A stretch of 55,608 bases of DNA from Clostridia bacterium (lineage in GTDB: Bacteria > Bacillota > Clostridia > Oscillospirales > CAG-272), in the NCBI GenBank assembly GCA_017536475.1, contig JAFXHH010000007.1, positions 1 to 55,608 on the forward strand, in the 5' to 3' direction. The notes beneath the pieces were generated by a model that was given only the letters and a program-made list of their open reading frames with translations, ran no database searches and was not told the DNA's origin. The position numbers were made by a program, and so were the translations under genes. Positions 7,823 through 16,618 of the stretch are shown here, in pieces. Every line of letters begins with the position of its first letter. The stretch's first letter is position 1.

Positions 7823-7851
7823 ATTATACTAAAAAATTCAGGAAATGTCAA
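7823..7851 (-). promoter_or_regulatory. Promoter of the cysteine desulfidase gene
   Basis: Minus strand TTGACA (7846-7851), 17-bp spacer, TATAAT (7823-7828): perfect consensus. Confidence 0.85.
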
Positions 7852-7888
7852 GAAATATCGATTTAAGATACACTGCAATTGGTAAAAA

Positions 7889-8005
7889 AGCCCACCCCAA
7901 TTTGTCAGAGACGAGGTGCACCGGAAAAAGCAAGGCGAAGGCTTACTTAAGTAAGTCGAGCCGCTTTTGAGGAGCAACGACGTATCTGGTAAATTCGGGT
8001 GGGCT
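7889..8005. repeat. Structured intergenic repeat, copy 1
   Basis: A 117-bp element 12 bases past the guaB stop. Outer arms AGCCCACCC / GGGTGGGCT enclose AATTTGTCAGA / TCTGGTAAATT, then the blocks GACGAGGTGCACC and GAGGAGCAACGA that are shared with two other copies. The centre is the hairpin CTTAC-TTAA-GTAAG. On the minus strand the outer arm is followed by TTTTTT, so the whole element can act as the guaB terminator. Confidence 0.8.
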
Positions 8006-8017
8006 ACGTCTATTCAA

Positions 8018-9520
8018 TTACTTTATAGCTGTCTTATCCTTCTGGATAACGTCGTGTGCGCCGCCCTCAACGATACTCGTTGCCGAAACGAGAGTGAGAG
8101 TTGCCTTTTCCTGAAGCTCGGGAATAGTCAAAGCACCGCAGTTACACATCGTGGACTTGACCTTTGCGAGAGTCATAGCAACGTTGTCCTTAAGGCTTCC
8201 GGCATAGGGTACGTAGGAGTCAACGCCCTCCTCAAAGGAAAGCTTCTTGTCTCCTCCGAGGTCGTATCTCTGCCAGTTACGAGCACGAGCCGAGCCCTCG
8301 CCCCAATATTCCTTGTAATAAGTGCCGCCAATGCTCACCTTATTCGTGGGCGACTCATCAAAGCGCGCAAAATATCTGCCAAGCATAACAAAATCAGCAC
8401 CCATAGCGAGAGAGAGTGTGATGTGGTGGTCGTAAACGATACCGCCGTCAGAGCAAACGGGCACGTAAACGCCTGTCTCCTCGAAATATCTGTCTCTTTC
8501 AGCACAGACCTCGATAAGCGCGGTTGCCTGACCGCGACCGATGCCCTTGGTCTCACGGGTAATGCAGATCGAACCGCCGCCGATACCGACCTTAATAAAG
8601 TCAGCACCGCAATCAGCGAGGAATCTGAAGCCTGCCGCGTCAACGACGTTTCCTGCGCCGACCTTTACGCTATCACCGTATCTTTCACGGATCCAAGCAA
8701 TAGTTCTCTGCTGCCACTCGGAAAATCCTTCGGACGAGTCGATACAAACGACGTCAACGCCCGCCTCAACGAGTGCAGGAACTCTCTCTGCGTAGTCACG
8801 GGTATTGATACCTGCACCGACTACGTATCTCTTGTGCTGGTCGAGCAGCTCGTTGGGATTCTGCTTGTGCTGGTCATAGTCCTTGCGGAAAACGAAATAG
8901 CAGAGCTTCTGCTCGTCGTCTATAATGGGAAGACTGTTGAGCTTGTTGTCCCAGATAATATCGTTAGCTTCCTTAAGGGTAGTTCCCTCGGGAGCAGTGA
9001 TAAGCTTTTCAAAGGGAGTCATAAAGTCAGCTACCTTGGTGTCTACAGACATACGGCTGACACGGTAGTCACGTCCGGTAACGATACCGACGAGCTTGCC
9101 GTCGGGTGTGCCGTCCTCGGTAACCGCAACGGTCGAGTGACCCGTCTTCTCCTTGAGCGCGATAATGTCCGCGAGAGTCGACTCGGGGCTTACGTTGGAA
9201 TCGCTGCGAACGAATCCCGCCTTGTGCATCTTTGCACGCTTCACCATAGCCGCCTGATTCTCGATGGACTGAGAGCCGTATATAAAGGATACACCGCCCT
9301 CGGTAGCAAGAGCAACTGCGAGTCTATCACCCGATACCGACTGCATAATAGCCGATACCATAGGAATATTCATCGTAATTGCAGGAGTTTCACCCTTTTT
9401 GTATTTTACCAACGGAGTTTTAAGGCTTACGTTAGCGGGAATACATTCACTTGACGAATATCCGGGAATAAGCAAATATTCGTTAAAAGTATGCGAGGGT
9501 TCATTGATAAACTTTGCCAT
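8018..9520 (-). CDS. guaB: IMP dehydrogenase
   Basis: A 500-residue IMP dehydrogenase, which oxidises IMP to XMP with NAD in guanine-nucleotide synthesis. The catalytic loop reads [12 protein letters not shown], whose Cys forms the covalent IMP adduct. A pair of CBS domains (about residues 105-230) is inserted in the barrel as usual. Then come VVCIDSSEG for NAD-site Asp/Ser and a flap segment around ARNWQRYD where the family has its mobile Arg-Tyr. The C-terminal [11 protein letters not shown] replaces the commoner EGVEGxVPYKG. AAGGAGAA precedes the start. It follows glyA by 25 bases and is probably co-transcribed with it. Confidence 0.93.
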   Translation of the reverse strand: MAKFINEPSHTFNEYLLIPGYSSSECIPANVSLKTPLVKYKKGETPAITMNIPMVSAIMQSVSGDRLAVALATEGGVSFIYGSQSIENQAAMVKRAKMHKAGFVRSDSNVSPESTLADIIALKEKTGHSTVAVTEDGTPDGKLVGIVTGRDYRVSRMSVDTKVADFMTPFEKLITAPEGTTLKEANDIIWDNKLNSLPIIDDEQKLCYFVFRKDYDQHKQNPNELLDQHKRYVVGAGINTRDYAERVPALVEAGVDVVCIDSSEGFSEWQQRTIAWIRERYGDSVKVGAGNVVDAAGFRFLADCGADFIKVGIGGGSICITRETKGIGRGQATALIEVCAERDRYFEETGVYVPVCSDGGIVYDHHITLSLAMGADFVMLGRYFARFDESPTNKVSIGGTYYKEYWGEGSARARNWQRYDLGGDKKLSFEEGVDSYVPYAGSLKDNVAMTLAKVKSTMCNCGALTIPELQEKATLTLVSATSIVEGGAHDVIQKDKTAIK

Positions 9521-9545
9521 AATTTATTTCTCCTTTATTTCAATA

Positions 9546-10784
9546 TTATTCGTATATCGGGAACTTCTTGCAGAGCGCTTCGACCTCTGCCTTTATCTGA
9601 TCCTTGTTAGCTTCAAAATCAGTAGCAACAAGCTTCATCCACTTTGCGATAAGAAGCATCTCGTCCTTGCCAAACCCGCGGGAGGTGACCGCAGGAGTAC
9701 CAACGCGGATACCGCTGGTTACGAAGGGCTTTTCGGGGTCGTTGGGAATAGCGTTCTTGTTGACGGTGATGTTTACCTCGTCAAGACGGTGCTCCATATC
9801 CTTACCCGTAACGCCGAAGGGGCGAAGGTCGATAAGCATCAGATGGTTGTCGGTGTCGCCCGATACGATGTTAAAGCCCTCTGCCTTAAGCGCATCGCAA
9901 AGCACCTTTGCATTCTCAACGATATTCTTCTGATATTCCTTGAATTCGGGAGTAAGAGCCTCGCCAAGCGCAACTGCCTTTGCGGCAATAATGTGCATAA
10001 GAGGACCACCCTGAGTTCCGGGGAAAACCGCCTTATCTATCTGCTTTGCAAGCTCCTCGCGGCAAAGGATCAAGCCACCGCGAGGACCGCGGAGAGTCTT
10101 GTGAGTCGTGGTAGTAACTACGTCTGCATAAGGTACGGGGCTGGGATGAAGTCCTGCGGCAACGAGACCAGCGATATGAGCCATATCGACCATAAAGAAT
10201 GCGCCGACTTCCTTTGCGATCTGACCGATTTTTTCGAAATCAATGGTTCTCGAATAAGCGCTTGCACCCGCAATGATCATCTTGGGCTTGCACTCGAGCG
10301 CAGTCGCTCTGATAGCCTCGTAATCAAGCATAGCGTCATCATCCGAAACGCTGTAAGGAACGATATTGAAATACTTACCCGAAATATTTACGGGCGAGCC
10401 GTGAGAAAGGTGGCCGCCGTGCGCGAGATTGAGTCCCATGACCGTATCTCCGGGGTTCAAAAGTGCAAAAAATACCGCGAGATTAGCGGACGCGCCACTG
10501 TGAGGCTGAACGTTAGCATGCTCTGCTCCGAAAAGCTTCTTTGCACGCTCTCGCGCGATGTCTTCTACGACGTCAACGCACTGACAGCCACCGTAATAGC
10601 GTTTACCGGGAAATCCCTCGGCATATTTATTGGTCAGAACAGTTCCCGCAGCAAGCAGAACTGCCTTTGATACGATGTTTTCAGAAGCAATAAGCTCGAT
10701 GTTGTGTCTCTGACGCGCAAGCTCAAGCGAGCAGGCATCGTACACTTCCTTGTCATAGTTAACAAGCTCGTCAAAAAAATTCAT
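9546..10784 (-). CDS. glyA: Serine hydroxymethyltransferase
   Basis: A 412-residue PLP enzyme that converts serine and THF to glycine and methylene-THF, the methyl donor for ThyX in this same window. The Schiff-base lysine lies in [23 protein letters not shown] is the classical N-terminal motif and QPHSGASAN a folate/PLP contact. The frame stays open to 10982, but ATG 10784 gives the standard N-terminus MNFFDEL and has a GAAAGG ribosome site. A consensus promoter lies 60 bases upstream. Runs on into guaB. Confidence 0.95.
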   Translation of the reverse strand: MNFFDELVNYDKEVYDACSLELARQRHNIELIASENIVSKAVLLAAGTVLTNKYAEGFPGKRYYGGCQCVDVVEDIARERAKKLFGAEHANVQPHSGASANLAVFFALLNPGDTVMGLNLAHGGHLSHGSPVNISGKYFNIVPYSVSDDDAMLDYEAIRATALECKPKMIIAGASAYSRTIDFEKIGQIAKEVGAFFMVDMAHIAGLVAAGLHPSPVPYADVVTTTTHKTLRGPRGGLILCREELAKQIDKAVFPGTQGGPLMHIIAAKAVALGEALTPEFKEYQKNIVENAKVLCDALKAEGFNIVSGDTDNHLMLIDLRPFGVTGKDMEHRLDEVNITVNKNAIPNDPEKPFVTSGIRVGTPAVTSRGFGKDEMLLIAKWMKLVATDFEANKDQIKAEVEALCKKFPIYE

Positions 10785-10845
10785 TTTTCCGTTTCCTTTC
10801 TCATAATAATCAAGAGATAAACAATACCCTATTTTATTAAACTTA

Positions 10846-10874
10846 ATTATACTATAATTAGCCTCGGTTGTCAA
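10846..10874 (-). promoter_or_regulatory. glyA-guaB promoter
   Basis: Minus strand TTGACA (10869-10874), 17-bp spacer, TATAAT (10846-10851). I see no riboswitch in the 60-base leader. Confidence 0.85.
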
Positions 10875-11001
10875 GCGATATTCTTCATTTTTCAACCAAA
10901 ATTCGCATTTTCGTGGTTTTTCACCAAAGCGAGATACGAAGACTATCTCTTGGTAGCTTTTCCGCACAAAATCCGAATACAAACGGCATAAAAGCGCCGA
11001 T

Positions 11002-11038
11002 TTTCAAATAGAATTTCAACGAAAGATCTTATTTGAAA
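11002..11038 (+). promoter_or_regulatory. Inverted repeat covering the cwlD ribosome site
   Basis: TTTCAAATA (11002-11010) and TATTTGAAA (11030-11038) form a perfect 9-bp stem with a 19-base loop. Its right arm runs into AAAGGAG, the cwlD Shine-Dalgarno site, so folding would hinder translation. Confidence 0.5.
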
Positions 11039-11047
11039 GGAGCAATT

Positions 11048-11794
11048 ATGAAGCTCGGTTTTTCCATAAAGCTCTTGCTGTTTTTTATAGCGTCATCTCT
11101 TTTTGTTGGCGCCGCAACATACCTTTTGAGCGATTTCAGGCTTCCCTTTCTCAACTGCGGCGGCTCGGTAAACACAAACACCGACACACCTAAGTATAAA
11201 ACGGTAATAATCGACGCAGGACACGGCGGTGAAGACGGTGGTGCGTCAAGCGCGAAAGGACTTGTCGAAAAGGATGTAAACCTTGAAATATCCAAGCTTC
11301 TCTGCGAAATGCTGCACGAAAACGGCATCAACGTAATTATGACCAGAGAGGACGACCGCCTGCTCTACGACCGCAATTCCAACTATCAGGGCAGAAAGAA
11401 AAAGCTCGACCTCGCCGCCCGACTCACGATCGCCGACACGACCCCCAACGCCATATTCATAAGCATACACATGAACTCATTCACCAACCCAAAATACTCG
11501 GGACTGCAGGTATGGTATTCGCCCAACGACCCCGATTCGTCCACTCTCGCAGGTCTTATCCAAAGCAACAACAAAGCAACCCTCCAGCCCGAAAACACAA
11601 GAAAAACCAAGGTCGCCACAAGCTCGATATTCCTGCTTGAAAACGCCACCTGCCCTGCCGTCCTCGTTGAATGCGGCTTTCTATCCAACCCTACCGAAGC
11701 CTCACTTTTCGAGACCGACGAATATAAGCAAAAGGTCGCCTCTATGCTTTTCGACTCGATAACCGAGTTTTTAGAAAAATCCACCGACGTATAG
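11048..11794 (+). CDS. cwlD: N-acetylmuramoyl-L-alanine amidase (CwlD-like)
   Basis: A 248-residue protein with an N-terminal signal anchor (about residues 6-28) and an Amidase_3 domain. IDAGHGGEDGG gives the first zinc His and its Glu; SIHMNS gives the last His; LVECGFLSN carries the catalytic Glu. It cuts the amide between muramic acid and L-Ala outside the membrane. In sporulating Firmicutes CwlD makes muramic lactam in the spore cortex; length and single domain fit, but a vegetative role cannot be excluded. The frame extends to a TTG at 11033, but ATG 11048 follows AAAGGAGC correctly. Confidence 0.82.
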   Translation: MKLGFSIKLLLFFIASSLFVGAATYLLSDFRLPFLNCGGSVNTNTDTPKYKTVIIDAGHGGEDGGASSAKGLVEKDVNLEISKLLCEMLHENGINVIMTREDDRLLYDRNSNYQGRKKKLDLAARLTIADTTPNAIFISIHMNSFTNPKYSGLQVWYSPNDPDSSTLAGLIQSNNKATLQPENTRKTKVATSSIFLLENATCPAVLVECGFLSNPTEASLFETDEYKQKVASMLFDSITEFLEKSTDV

Positions 11795-11818
11795 TGGCGT
11801 ATAGTAATAATTAAAAAC

Positions 11819-11844
11819 CAAAGCCGCCCAAAAGGGCGGCTTTG
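11819..11844. terminator. Bidirectional terminator between cwlD and the glycosidase
   Basis: An 11-bp perfect stem CAAAGCCGCCC-AAAA-GGGCGGCTTTG with A/T-rich flanks on both sides. Confidence 0.85.
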
Positions 11845-11862
11845 ATATTAAGAATTATCGCA

Positions 11863-13080
11863 TTACTTTTCCAACAAGTAATCGTACATATTCACCGCCA
11901 ACAGATTCCAGCTCTGGAAGCCGAGATTATGTACACCCTCGCAGGTGTCGGGATCGTAATACTCGTGCATTTTGCCGTATTTTTCTATATCCTTGCCGAA
12001 CATTAAAACGGTCTTCTCGGCAAGCTCTCGAGCCTCATTCTCATAGCCGTAATTTATAAGTCCGACAAACGTCATATAGTTTGCAATTCCCCAAATGGGA
12101 CCCGTCCAGCACGACGGATTACCCGATTTTATTACGCGGTACATTTTTTCAGCCTTGGACAGCGAACGCACACCACCCGCAGAATAGAAGGTCTTTTCGT
12201 TCAGATAATTTTCCTTTACCATTCTCTCGGCTTGCTCGGGAGTTGCAATATTTGCCCACATTGCCATAAATCCCGACCATACGTCGATCTTCTGCAGCAA
12301 GAAGCTGTAATTTCTCGGGCAACCCTTGTGCATCTTCTCGTCACTGTCTATCGGACGGAGATTGAGGTCTGCACTGTAGAAAAATCCGTTTCTCTCGTCC
12401 CAAAGACCGTCGCGGATACATATCTTCAGATCCTCTGCCCTTTCGGCATACTTTGCAGCCACGTCCTCAAGACCCAAGAGTCGCGCGATTTCCGAAACTG
12501 CACAAATTTCCTTATACATCAAGCAATTCAAGTAAATCGTAGCCGAGCTTTTTTCGGGACGGTAAAATACGCAGGGATCGTTGTCGATACCAATAGCAAC
12601 GTCGTTAAGCCAAAAATACAAGCCCGATTCGTGACGGCAATGATCATAGTAAAAATCAACAAACCTTGTCATGCATGAAAATTTATCACGAAGCCACTCG
12701 AAATCCCCGTTCTGCTCGCATATAAAAAGTGCATGCTGTGCAAGGCAGGGCTTATGTACGTTCATATTGATCTTTTCGTTGTATCCGGGACTTGCGCCGC
12801 CGGGAGTTATCAAGATCGGGATCCTTCCGATAGCATCGGTTTTATCCAAAAAGTTCAGAACACATCCCTTTTCATATTCTCCGATATCCTCGCTTGAAGC
12901 TACCGCGCGCAGAGCAATATTAGTCGTCCAGCTGTCCCAATCCCAAAGCGACTCATAGACGCTTCCGGGAACGATGTACTTGTGCTGCATAACACCCGCA
13001 GGCTCACGGAACACCTTTTTATAGTTTTCCTTAACGTAGGACTTGATCAGCTCGCCGTACTTTTCAATCTGCTTATTCAT
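11863..13080 (-). CDS. GH63-like / (alpha/alpha)6-barrel glycoside hydrolase
   Basis: A 405-residue protein without signal peptide, so probably cytoplasmic. ESLWDWDSW near residue 45, a later CWTGPIWGIANY and an EYYDPDTCEG...FQSWN end match the trehalase/GH63/MGH1-type (alpha/alpha)6 glycosidases, in which an Asp near the first motif and a Glu near the last act as acid and base. The exact sugar (trehalose, mannosylglycerate or alpha-glucoside) cannot be read from sequence. ATG 13080 is chosen over 13092, which is part of the ribosome site ATGGAGGTT. It overlaps the end of the pseudouridine synthase gene by 8 bases, so the two are translationally coupled. Confidence 0.72.
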   Translation of the reverse strand: MNKQIEKYGELIKSYVKENYKKVFREPAGVMQHKYIVPGSVYESLWDWDSWTTNIALRAVASSEDIGEYEKGCVLNFLDKTDAIGRIPILITPGGASPGYNEKINMNVHKPCLAQHALFICEQNGDFEWLRDKFSCMTRFVDFYYDHCRHESGLYFWLNDVAIGIDNDPCVFYRPEKSSATIYLNCLMYKEICAVSEIARLLGLEDVAAKYAERAEDLKICIRDGLWDERNGFFYSADLNLRPIDSDEKMHKGCPRNYSFLLQKIDVWSGFMAMWANIATPEQAERMVKENYLNEKTFYSAGGVRSLSKAEKMYRVIKSGNPSCWTGPIWGIANYMTFVGLINYGYENEARELAEKTVLMFGKDIEKYGKMHEYYDPDTCEGVHNLGFQSWNLLAVNMYDYLLEK

Positions 13081-13789
13081 AAGAACCTCCATTTATGCTA
13101 TCTTTTTTGCTAATTTTCTCTTCTATTGAAAACAAAGACCACGGATAACAGTCTTCGGGAAAGCATTCACAAGCAATCACCTTTTTTGTGATCGGATGTG
13201 TAAACTCAACCCTATGCGACCAAAGCGCGCAGCTTGCCTTGTTGTCACGGCTGCCGTACTTTCCGTCCCCGACAAGCGGCATTTTGCGGGATGCGAACTG
13301 TACGCGTATCTGATGAGTCCTTCCCGTAATCAGCCCGACTTCAACAAGAGAGAGCCTTTCCCCTTCGCTTTTCTCAACAGTCTCAAGCAAACGGTAATTC
13401 GCCACCGCCTCCTTGACTCCCTGTCGCTTTTTGTCACAAACGTAAGACTTGTTCTTTTTCTTGTCGTGGTATAAAAGATCACGCATCTCGCCCTCAGGCT
13501 CGACGGGCTCTCCGTGAACGGCGGCAAGATAGGTCTTTTTATAGTCACCCGATTGCACGAGCGCCGACAGCTTCCCCGTCATATCCTCCCTTTTGGAGTA
13601 TATCATCGCTCCGCCCGTCGCCACGTCAAGACGGTGAACGAGCCCGACGTAGCTATCCTCGCCTTTCTCGACTCTGTATCGCGACAGAAGCGTCAGCATA
13701 TCTTCTTTTCCCGAGCTGCTCCTCTGCGACTCAACCCCCACGGGCTTCTCGCAAACTATCAGGTATTTATCCTCGTAAAGTATTTTCAT
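13073..13789 (-). CDS. RluA-family pseudouridine synthase
   Basis: A 238-residue RNA pseudouridine synthase. VHRLDVATGG holds the catalytic Asp in the HRLD motif, and GRTHQIRVQF is the conserved C-terminal motif. There is no S4 domain at the N-terminus, so it belongs to the short RluA-like group acting on rRNA or tRNA; the exact uridine is unknown. AGGAG precedes the start. A moderately good promoter lies 27 bases upstream. The pairing with a glycosidase gene is odd functionally. Confidence 0.85.
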   Translation of the reverse strand: MKILYEDKYLIVCEKPVGVESQRSSSGKEDMLTLLSRYRVEKGEDSYVGLVHRLDVATGGAMIYSKREDMTGKLSALVQSGDYKKTYLAAVHGEPVEPEGEMRDLLYHDKKKNKSYVCDKKRQGVKEAVANYRLLETVEKSEGERLSLVEVGLITGRTHQIRVQFASRKMPLVGDGKYGSRDNKASCALWSHRVEFTHPITKKVIACECFPEDCYPWSLFSIEEKISKKDSINGGSYE

Positions 13790-13816
13790 AAATACTCCTA
13801 TTTTCCTTGATACCCT

Positions 13817-13845
13817 ATTTTATCACAAATCAACACAAAAAACAA
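13817..13845 (-). promoter_or_regulatory. Promoter of the RluA-glycosidase pair
   Basis: Minus strand TTGTTT (13840-13845), 17-bp spacer, TAAAAT (13817-13822). Confidence 0.5.
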
Positions 13846-13892
13846 GACCTTTTTGATATTCGCTAACATCATTAAACCCATAAAAAAGACAA

Positions 13893-14008
13893 GACCTTCG
13901 AATTTTGCCATAGACAAGGCGCACCGGAGTGGGCAAAGCGCAGGCGTAGTTTGTCTACGTCAAGCTGCACGCGAGGAGCAACGATGTATATGGGAAAATT
14001 CAAAGGTC
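13893..14008. repeat. Structured intergenic repeat, copy 2
   Basis: A 116-bp relative of the element at 7889. Outer arms GACCTT / AAGGTC and GAATTTT / AAAATTC differ from the other copies yet still pair. Shared blocks GACAAGGCGCACC and GAGGAGCAACGA are intact. Central hairpin CGTAG / CTACG. It lies beyond the rpmA hairpin on the minus strand and a TTTTTT run follows its left end on that strand. Confidence 0.8.
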
Positions 14009-14016
14009 GCGAGCAA

Positions 14017-14053
14017 ATAGATAAGGGGTGCGTTTTTCGCACCCCTTATCTAT
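14017..14053. terminator. Strong hairpin after rpmA
   Basis: A perfect 16-bp stem ATAGATAAGGGGTGCG / CGCACCCCTTATCTAT with a 5-base loop. Neither side has a proper T-run, so it may act with repeat copy 2 just beyond it, or mainly protect the mRNA 3' end. Confidence 0.6.
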
Positions 14054-14064
14054 CTCACAGAAGA

Positions 14065-14343
14065 TTAGTCAGCGTATACGCTAACCTGCTTTCTTCCGCC
14101 TGCCTTATGCTCAAACTTAACTCTACCGTCGATAAGAGCAAAAAGAGTATCATCCTTACCGATACCAACGTTGTTACCGGGATGGATAGCTGTTCCTCTC
14201 TGTCTTACGAGGATGTTGCCGGCAACAACTGCCTGACCGTCAGCTCTCTTAACGCCAAGGCGCTTGGATTCGCTATCACGGCCGTTCTTAGTAGAACCGA
14301 CACCCTTCTTATGAGCAAAGAACTGTAAACTGAGTCTTACCAT
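14065..14343 (-). CDS. rpmA: 50S ribosomal protein L27 with cleavable N-terminal extension
   Basis: A 92-residue L27. It starts [18 protein letters not shown]: the first nine residues ending LQFF are the Firmicute extension that the Prp protease removes to expose AHKKGVGST, the tail reaching the peptidyl-transferase centre (established for Staphylococcus aureus). The Prp gene lies just upstream in the operon, which supports this. AGGAGG precedes the start codon. Confidence 0.95.
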   Translation of the reverse strand: MVRLSLQFFAHKKGVGSTKNGRDSESKRLGVKRADGQAVVAGNILVRQRGTAIHPGNNVGIGKDDTLFALIDGRVKFEHKAGGRKQVSVYAD

Positions 14344-14397
14344 AATATTATCCTCCTAAAAAATTTCTTTTGCACCGCAGTGCATTCCCACAAGGAA

Positions 14398-14763
14398 TCA
14401 ATCGTCCTCGTAGGGTCTGTCCACAACAGACACATCAAGATAGTCGTAATATTCCTCAAGCATATCCTCGATCTGCTTATAGTATGCGAGAAAGATTCCC
14501 GACACTGCATATCTTTTCAGCTCGTCCTCCTCATATTCGGGGAGCGCGGCCTTGGATCTCACTTTGATATTAGTAGTTTCTTCATCGATCGTGAAATCAA
14601 TGGAGGAAGCGTAAGCCACCTCAACGGTATTGATGATCAGCATCGTCATCGCAGACAACGCGGCACAAAGAACGTCATCGCCCTCTTCGCCGTAACCCGT
14701 GTGACCCTGCTCCTCAAATCCGTAAAAAACACCGCCTGTACGGAAAAATACCAACTTCGTCAT
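14398..14763 (-). CDS. prp: Ribosomal-processing cysteine protease Prp
   Basis: A 121-residue protein between rplU and rpmA, the standard position of prp (ysxB). The motif GHTGYGEEGDDVLCAALS gives the catalytic His 21 and Cys 33. It cleaves the L27 N-terminal extension during ribosome assembly. The C-terminal part is more acidic than usual. Its start lies only 6 bases after the rplU stop and has no clear ribosome site, suggesting coupled translation. Confidence 0.9.
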   Translation of the reverse strand: MTKLVFFRTGGVFYGFEEQGHTGYGEEGDDVLCAALSAMTMLIINTVEVAYASSIDFTIDEETTNIKVRSKAALPEYEEDELKRYAVSGIFLAYYKQIEDMLEEYYDYLDVSVVDRPYEDD

Positions 14764-14769
14764 AACAAA

Positions 14770-15081
14770 TTAACCAACGATAGATGTGATCTGGATCTTT
14801 GTGTAAGGCTGTCTGTGACCTATCTTCTTCTTCGAGTCCTTCTTTGCCTTATACTTAAGGACGTAAATTTTCTTGCCCTTGCCGTTCTTTACAACGGTTG
14901 CCTTAACGCAAGCACCCTCAACGTAGGGAGCGCCAACCTTAAAGCCAGCATCGGTAGAAACTGCAACGACCTCGTTGATCGTGAGCTCTGCGCCTTCTTC
15001 GCAGTCAAGCTTCTCAACAAAGATAATATCCTGCTCTGTTACTTTGTACTGCTTTCCGCCGGTTTCGATAATTGCAAACAC
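14770..15081 (-). CDS. rplU: 50S ribosomal protein L21
   Basis: A 103-residue L21 beginning [13 protein letters not shown] after the initiator. The frame extends three codons further to a GTG at 15090, but that GTG lies in the ribosome site GAGAGG; the second GTG at 15081 has correct spacing and gives the family's usual N-terminus. First gene of rplU-prp-rpmA, under a consensus promoter and a structured leader. Confidence 0.92.
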   Translation of the reverse strand: MFAIIETGGKQYKVTEQDIIFVEKLDCEEGAELTINEVVAVSTDAGFKVGAPYVEGACVKATVVKNGKGKKIYVLKYKAKKDSKKKIGHRQPYTKIQITSIVG

Positions 15082-15181
15082 GAAAAGCACCTCTCTTTCA
15101 TATAAGTCTCGCTATGATGGCGATGCTGCTTTGCTCCGAAAAGCAAAAAACTGCACACTTAAAAAAGCCATTTTTATGCGG
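15082..15181 (-). promoter_or_regulatory. Putative L21 leader
   Basis: About 100 transcribed bases before rplU contain the hairpin TTTGCT-TTTCGG-AGCAAA and the small stem CGC-CATCATA-GCG. Firmicutes carry an autoregulatory L21 leader at exactly this place; I did not fit it to the published consensus. Confidence 0.5.
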
Positions 15182-15187
15182 CATATT

Positions 15188-15216
15188 ATTATACCATTAA
15201 CTTTTCGCCTTGTCAA
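15188..15216 (-). promoter_or_regulatory. rplU operon promoter
   Basis: Minus strand TTGACA (15211-15216), 17-bp spacer, TATAAT (15188-15193): perfect consensus. Confidence 0.9.
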
Positions 15217-15286
15217 GAGCTTTCTTGAATTTTTTTCGTCTTTTTTTACAATTTTTTCATCAAAATGGCTAAAACCGCATTTTCTC

Positions 15287-15316
15287 TTGACACAAATAGG
15301 GTTTTCATTATATAAT
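15287..15316 (+). promoter_or_regulatory. Promoter of the ROK-like gene
   Basis: TTGACA (15287-15292), 18-bp spacer, TATAAT (15311-15316). It implies a transcript start near 15323. Confidence 0.8.
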
Positions 15317-15350
15317 TATAGCAATGACCGACAAAAATCAAGGAAAAACG

Positions 15351-16382
15351 ATGAAAAGATATAAGTTTGAAAAGAAATCACTCCACGTAAGCCGCGAGCT
15401 TATCAACAAAATGACGGATGCCTGCCTGACAGTGCCAAAGATCACTCGCGCGGCAATATCCGAAAAAGCGGGCGTCAGCCTCGTGACCGCAGGCAAGTTT
15501 CTCGCCGCTATGGACGAGTGCAAATTCACGTATAAGAAGCGGCACTTCCCCGAGGATAGCAGACCCTCGTACTGTCATACCCTCAACGAAGCCCTGTCAG
15601 TTCTCGTCATCGATACGTCCTCGCCAAGCTTTTCGATGAGCATAATCCGAGGTAGATCAGAATGCAGATTCTACGAGCAGTACGATTACGATACAAGCAT
15701 CTCATTTGCCGACAACCTCAAACTCTTTCTTTCGCGAATAGGCGCAAATGCCGTCAAGCAGCCCTTCGGCATCTCCGCCATCTGCATATTGATCTCCGAC
15801 GAAAAGCCCGCAAGAGAGCTGAATATCACAAACGTCTGCGCCGCGACCGAGAGTGACATTCCTGCCATCGATAGCGCCACCGCCCGTTTTTTCGGCATCA
15901 AGCCTCTGCTTTTCATAAAATCGTCAGACGCGATCGCTTCTGCGATCAGACATAACACTATCAAAACCGAGAGTGGCGACAAGCTGGCGCATATCTATGT
16001 AGGAAAAGGGCTTTCGCTCTCGGTCTATTCAGACAGCGAGCCGATCTGTACCTGCAATATAAGAAATCTGATCACAAGCGGCACCGACACCCTCGCGGAT
16101 CTGCACCGACAAATGCTCTCCGAGGACGATCTTGGCAAAATGCTGTACAGAGTCGTCAATTTTGCCGACTGTGCCTTTTCTCCCGATAAATATATCATTG
16201 AATACGATACGGTCAAATTCGGCAGCACCGCCCTTAGATACGTCAAACGCGCATTCGCCGCAACAGGCAAGCCACTACCCGATATAACCTCTATTGATCA
16301 CTCCGAAAGCCTCGCAGTCTTAGGTGCCGCAACCAAGGCTGCGGCAGAGCTCATAAAATTACATATCACCCAAGCCGAATAA
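15351..16382 (+). CDS. ROK-like regulator with N-terminal helix-turn-helix
   Basis: A 343-residue protein. Residues about 20-60 (KITRAAISEKAGVSLVTAGKFLAAM) look like a winged helix-turn-helix of the sugar-responsive ROK repressors. SVLVIDTSSPSFSMSII and a late LGAATKAAAE are placed like the phosphate-1 and C-terminal motifs of the ASKHA/ROK fold, but the zinc-binding and kinase motifs of true sugar kinases are not evident. I therefore call it ROK-like, a probable transcription factor with degenerate kinase domain. An ATG at 15324 would be at the transcript start; ATG 15351 with AAGGA is preferred. It stands alone between promoter and terminator. Confidence 0.55.
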   Translation: MKRYKFEKKSLHVSRELINKMTDACLTVPKITRAAISEKAGVSLVTAGKFLAAMDECKFTYKKRHFPEDSRPSYCHTLNEALSVLVIDTSSPSFSMSIIRGRSECRFYEQYDYDTSISFADNLKLFLSRIGANAVKQPFGISAICILISDEKPARELNITNVCAATESDIPAIDSATARFFGIKPLLFIKSSDAIASAIRHNTIKTESGDKLAHIYVGKGLSLSVYSDSEPICTCNIRNLITSGTDTLADLHRQMLSEDDLGKMLYRVVNFADCAFSPDKYIIEYDTVKFGSTALRYVKRAFAATGKPLPDITSIDHSESLAVLGAATKAAAELIKLHITQAE

Positions 16383-16426
16383 AAAAATATCGGAGGACAA
16401 AGCAAAACGCTTGTCCTCCGATATTT
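16383..16426 (+). terminator. Terminator of the ROK-like gene
   Basis: A 17-bp perfect stem, left arm 16383-16399 and right arm 16410-16426, core ATCGGAGGACAA, ending in TTTT. Confidence 0.9.
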
Positions 16427-16452
16427 TCTGCTCTATGAGCGATAAAGAATAA

Positions 16453-16612
16453 AGGGACCTCTGATAATTCAACGCACGACGAGCGACGATAAGATTTTTC
16501 GTCAGTATAAACAAAAAATCGCGCGCATAGCTTGACCCTCTGCGAAGATTTTTTGTGACGAATGACGGAAAATATTTTGTCGATCGGGTGTGGTGAATTG
16601 TTAGAGATCCCT
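16453..16612. mobile_element. MITE-like 160-bp inverted-repeat element
   Basis: Ends AGGGACCTCT...AATTCA and, reversed, AGGGATCTCT...AATTCA form imperfect terminal inverted repeats of about 35 bp. Inner arms around ACAAAAAATC also pair, so the element is one long hairpin without coding capacity. TAA flanks both ends (16450-16452, 16613-16615), consistent with a 3-bp target duplication. It ends 6 bases from the rplS stop codon. No matching transposase is in the window. Confidence 0.6.
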
Positions 16613-16618
16613 TAAACC

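Noticed and set aside
7967..9454. A 495-codon open frame on the + strand opposite guaB
   Set aside because: It is the antisense shadow of a clear IMP dehydrogenase; low-complexity composition and no ribosome site.
10785..11047. A glycine or SAM riboswitch in the glyA-cwlD gap
   Set aside because: The glyA leader is only about 60 bases after a clear promoter and shows no aptamer-like pairing.
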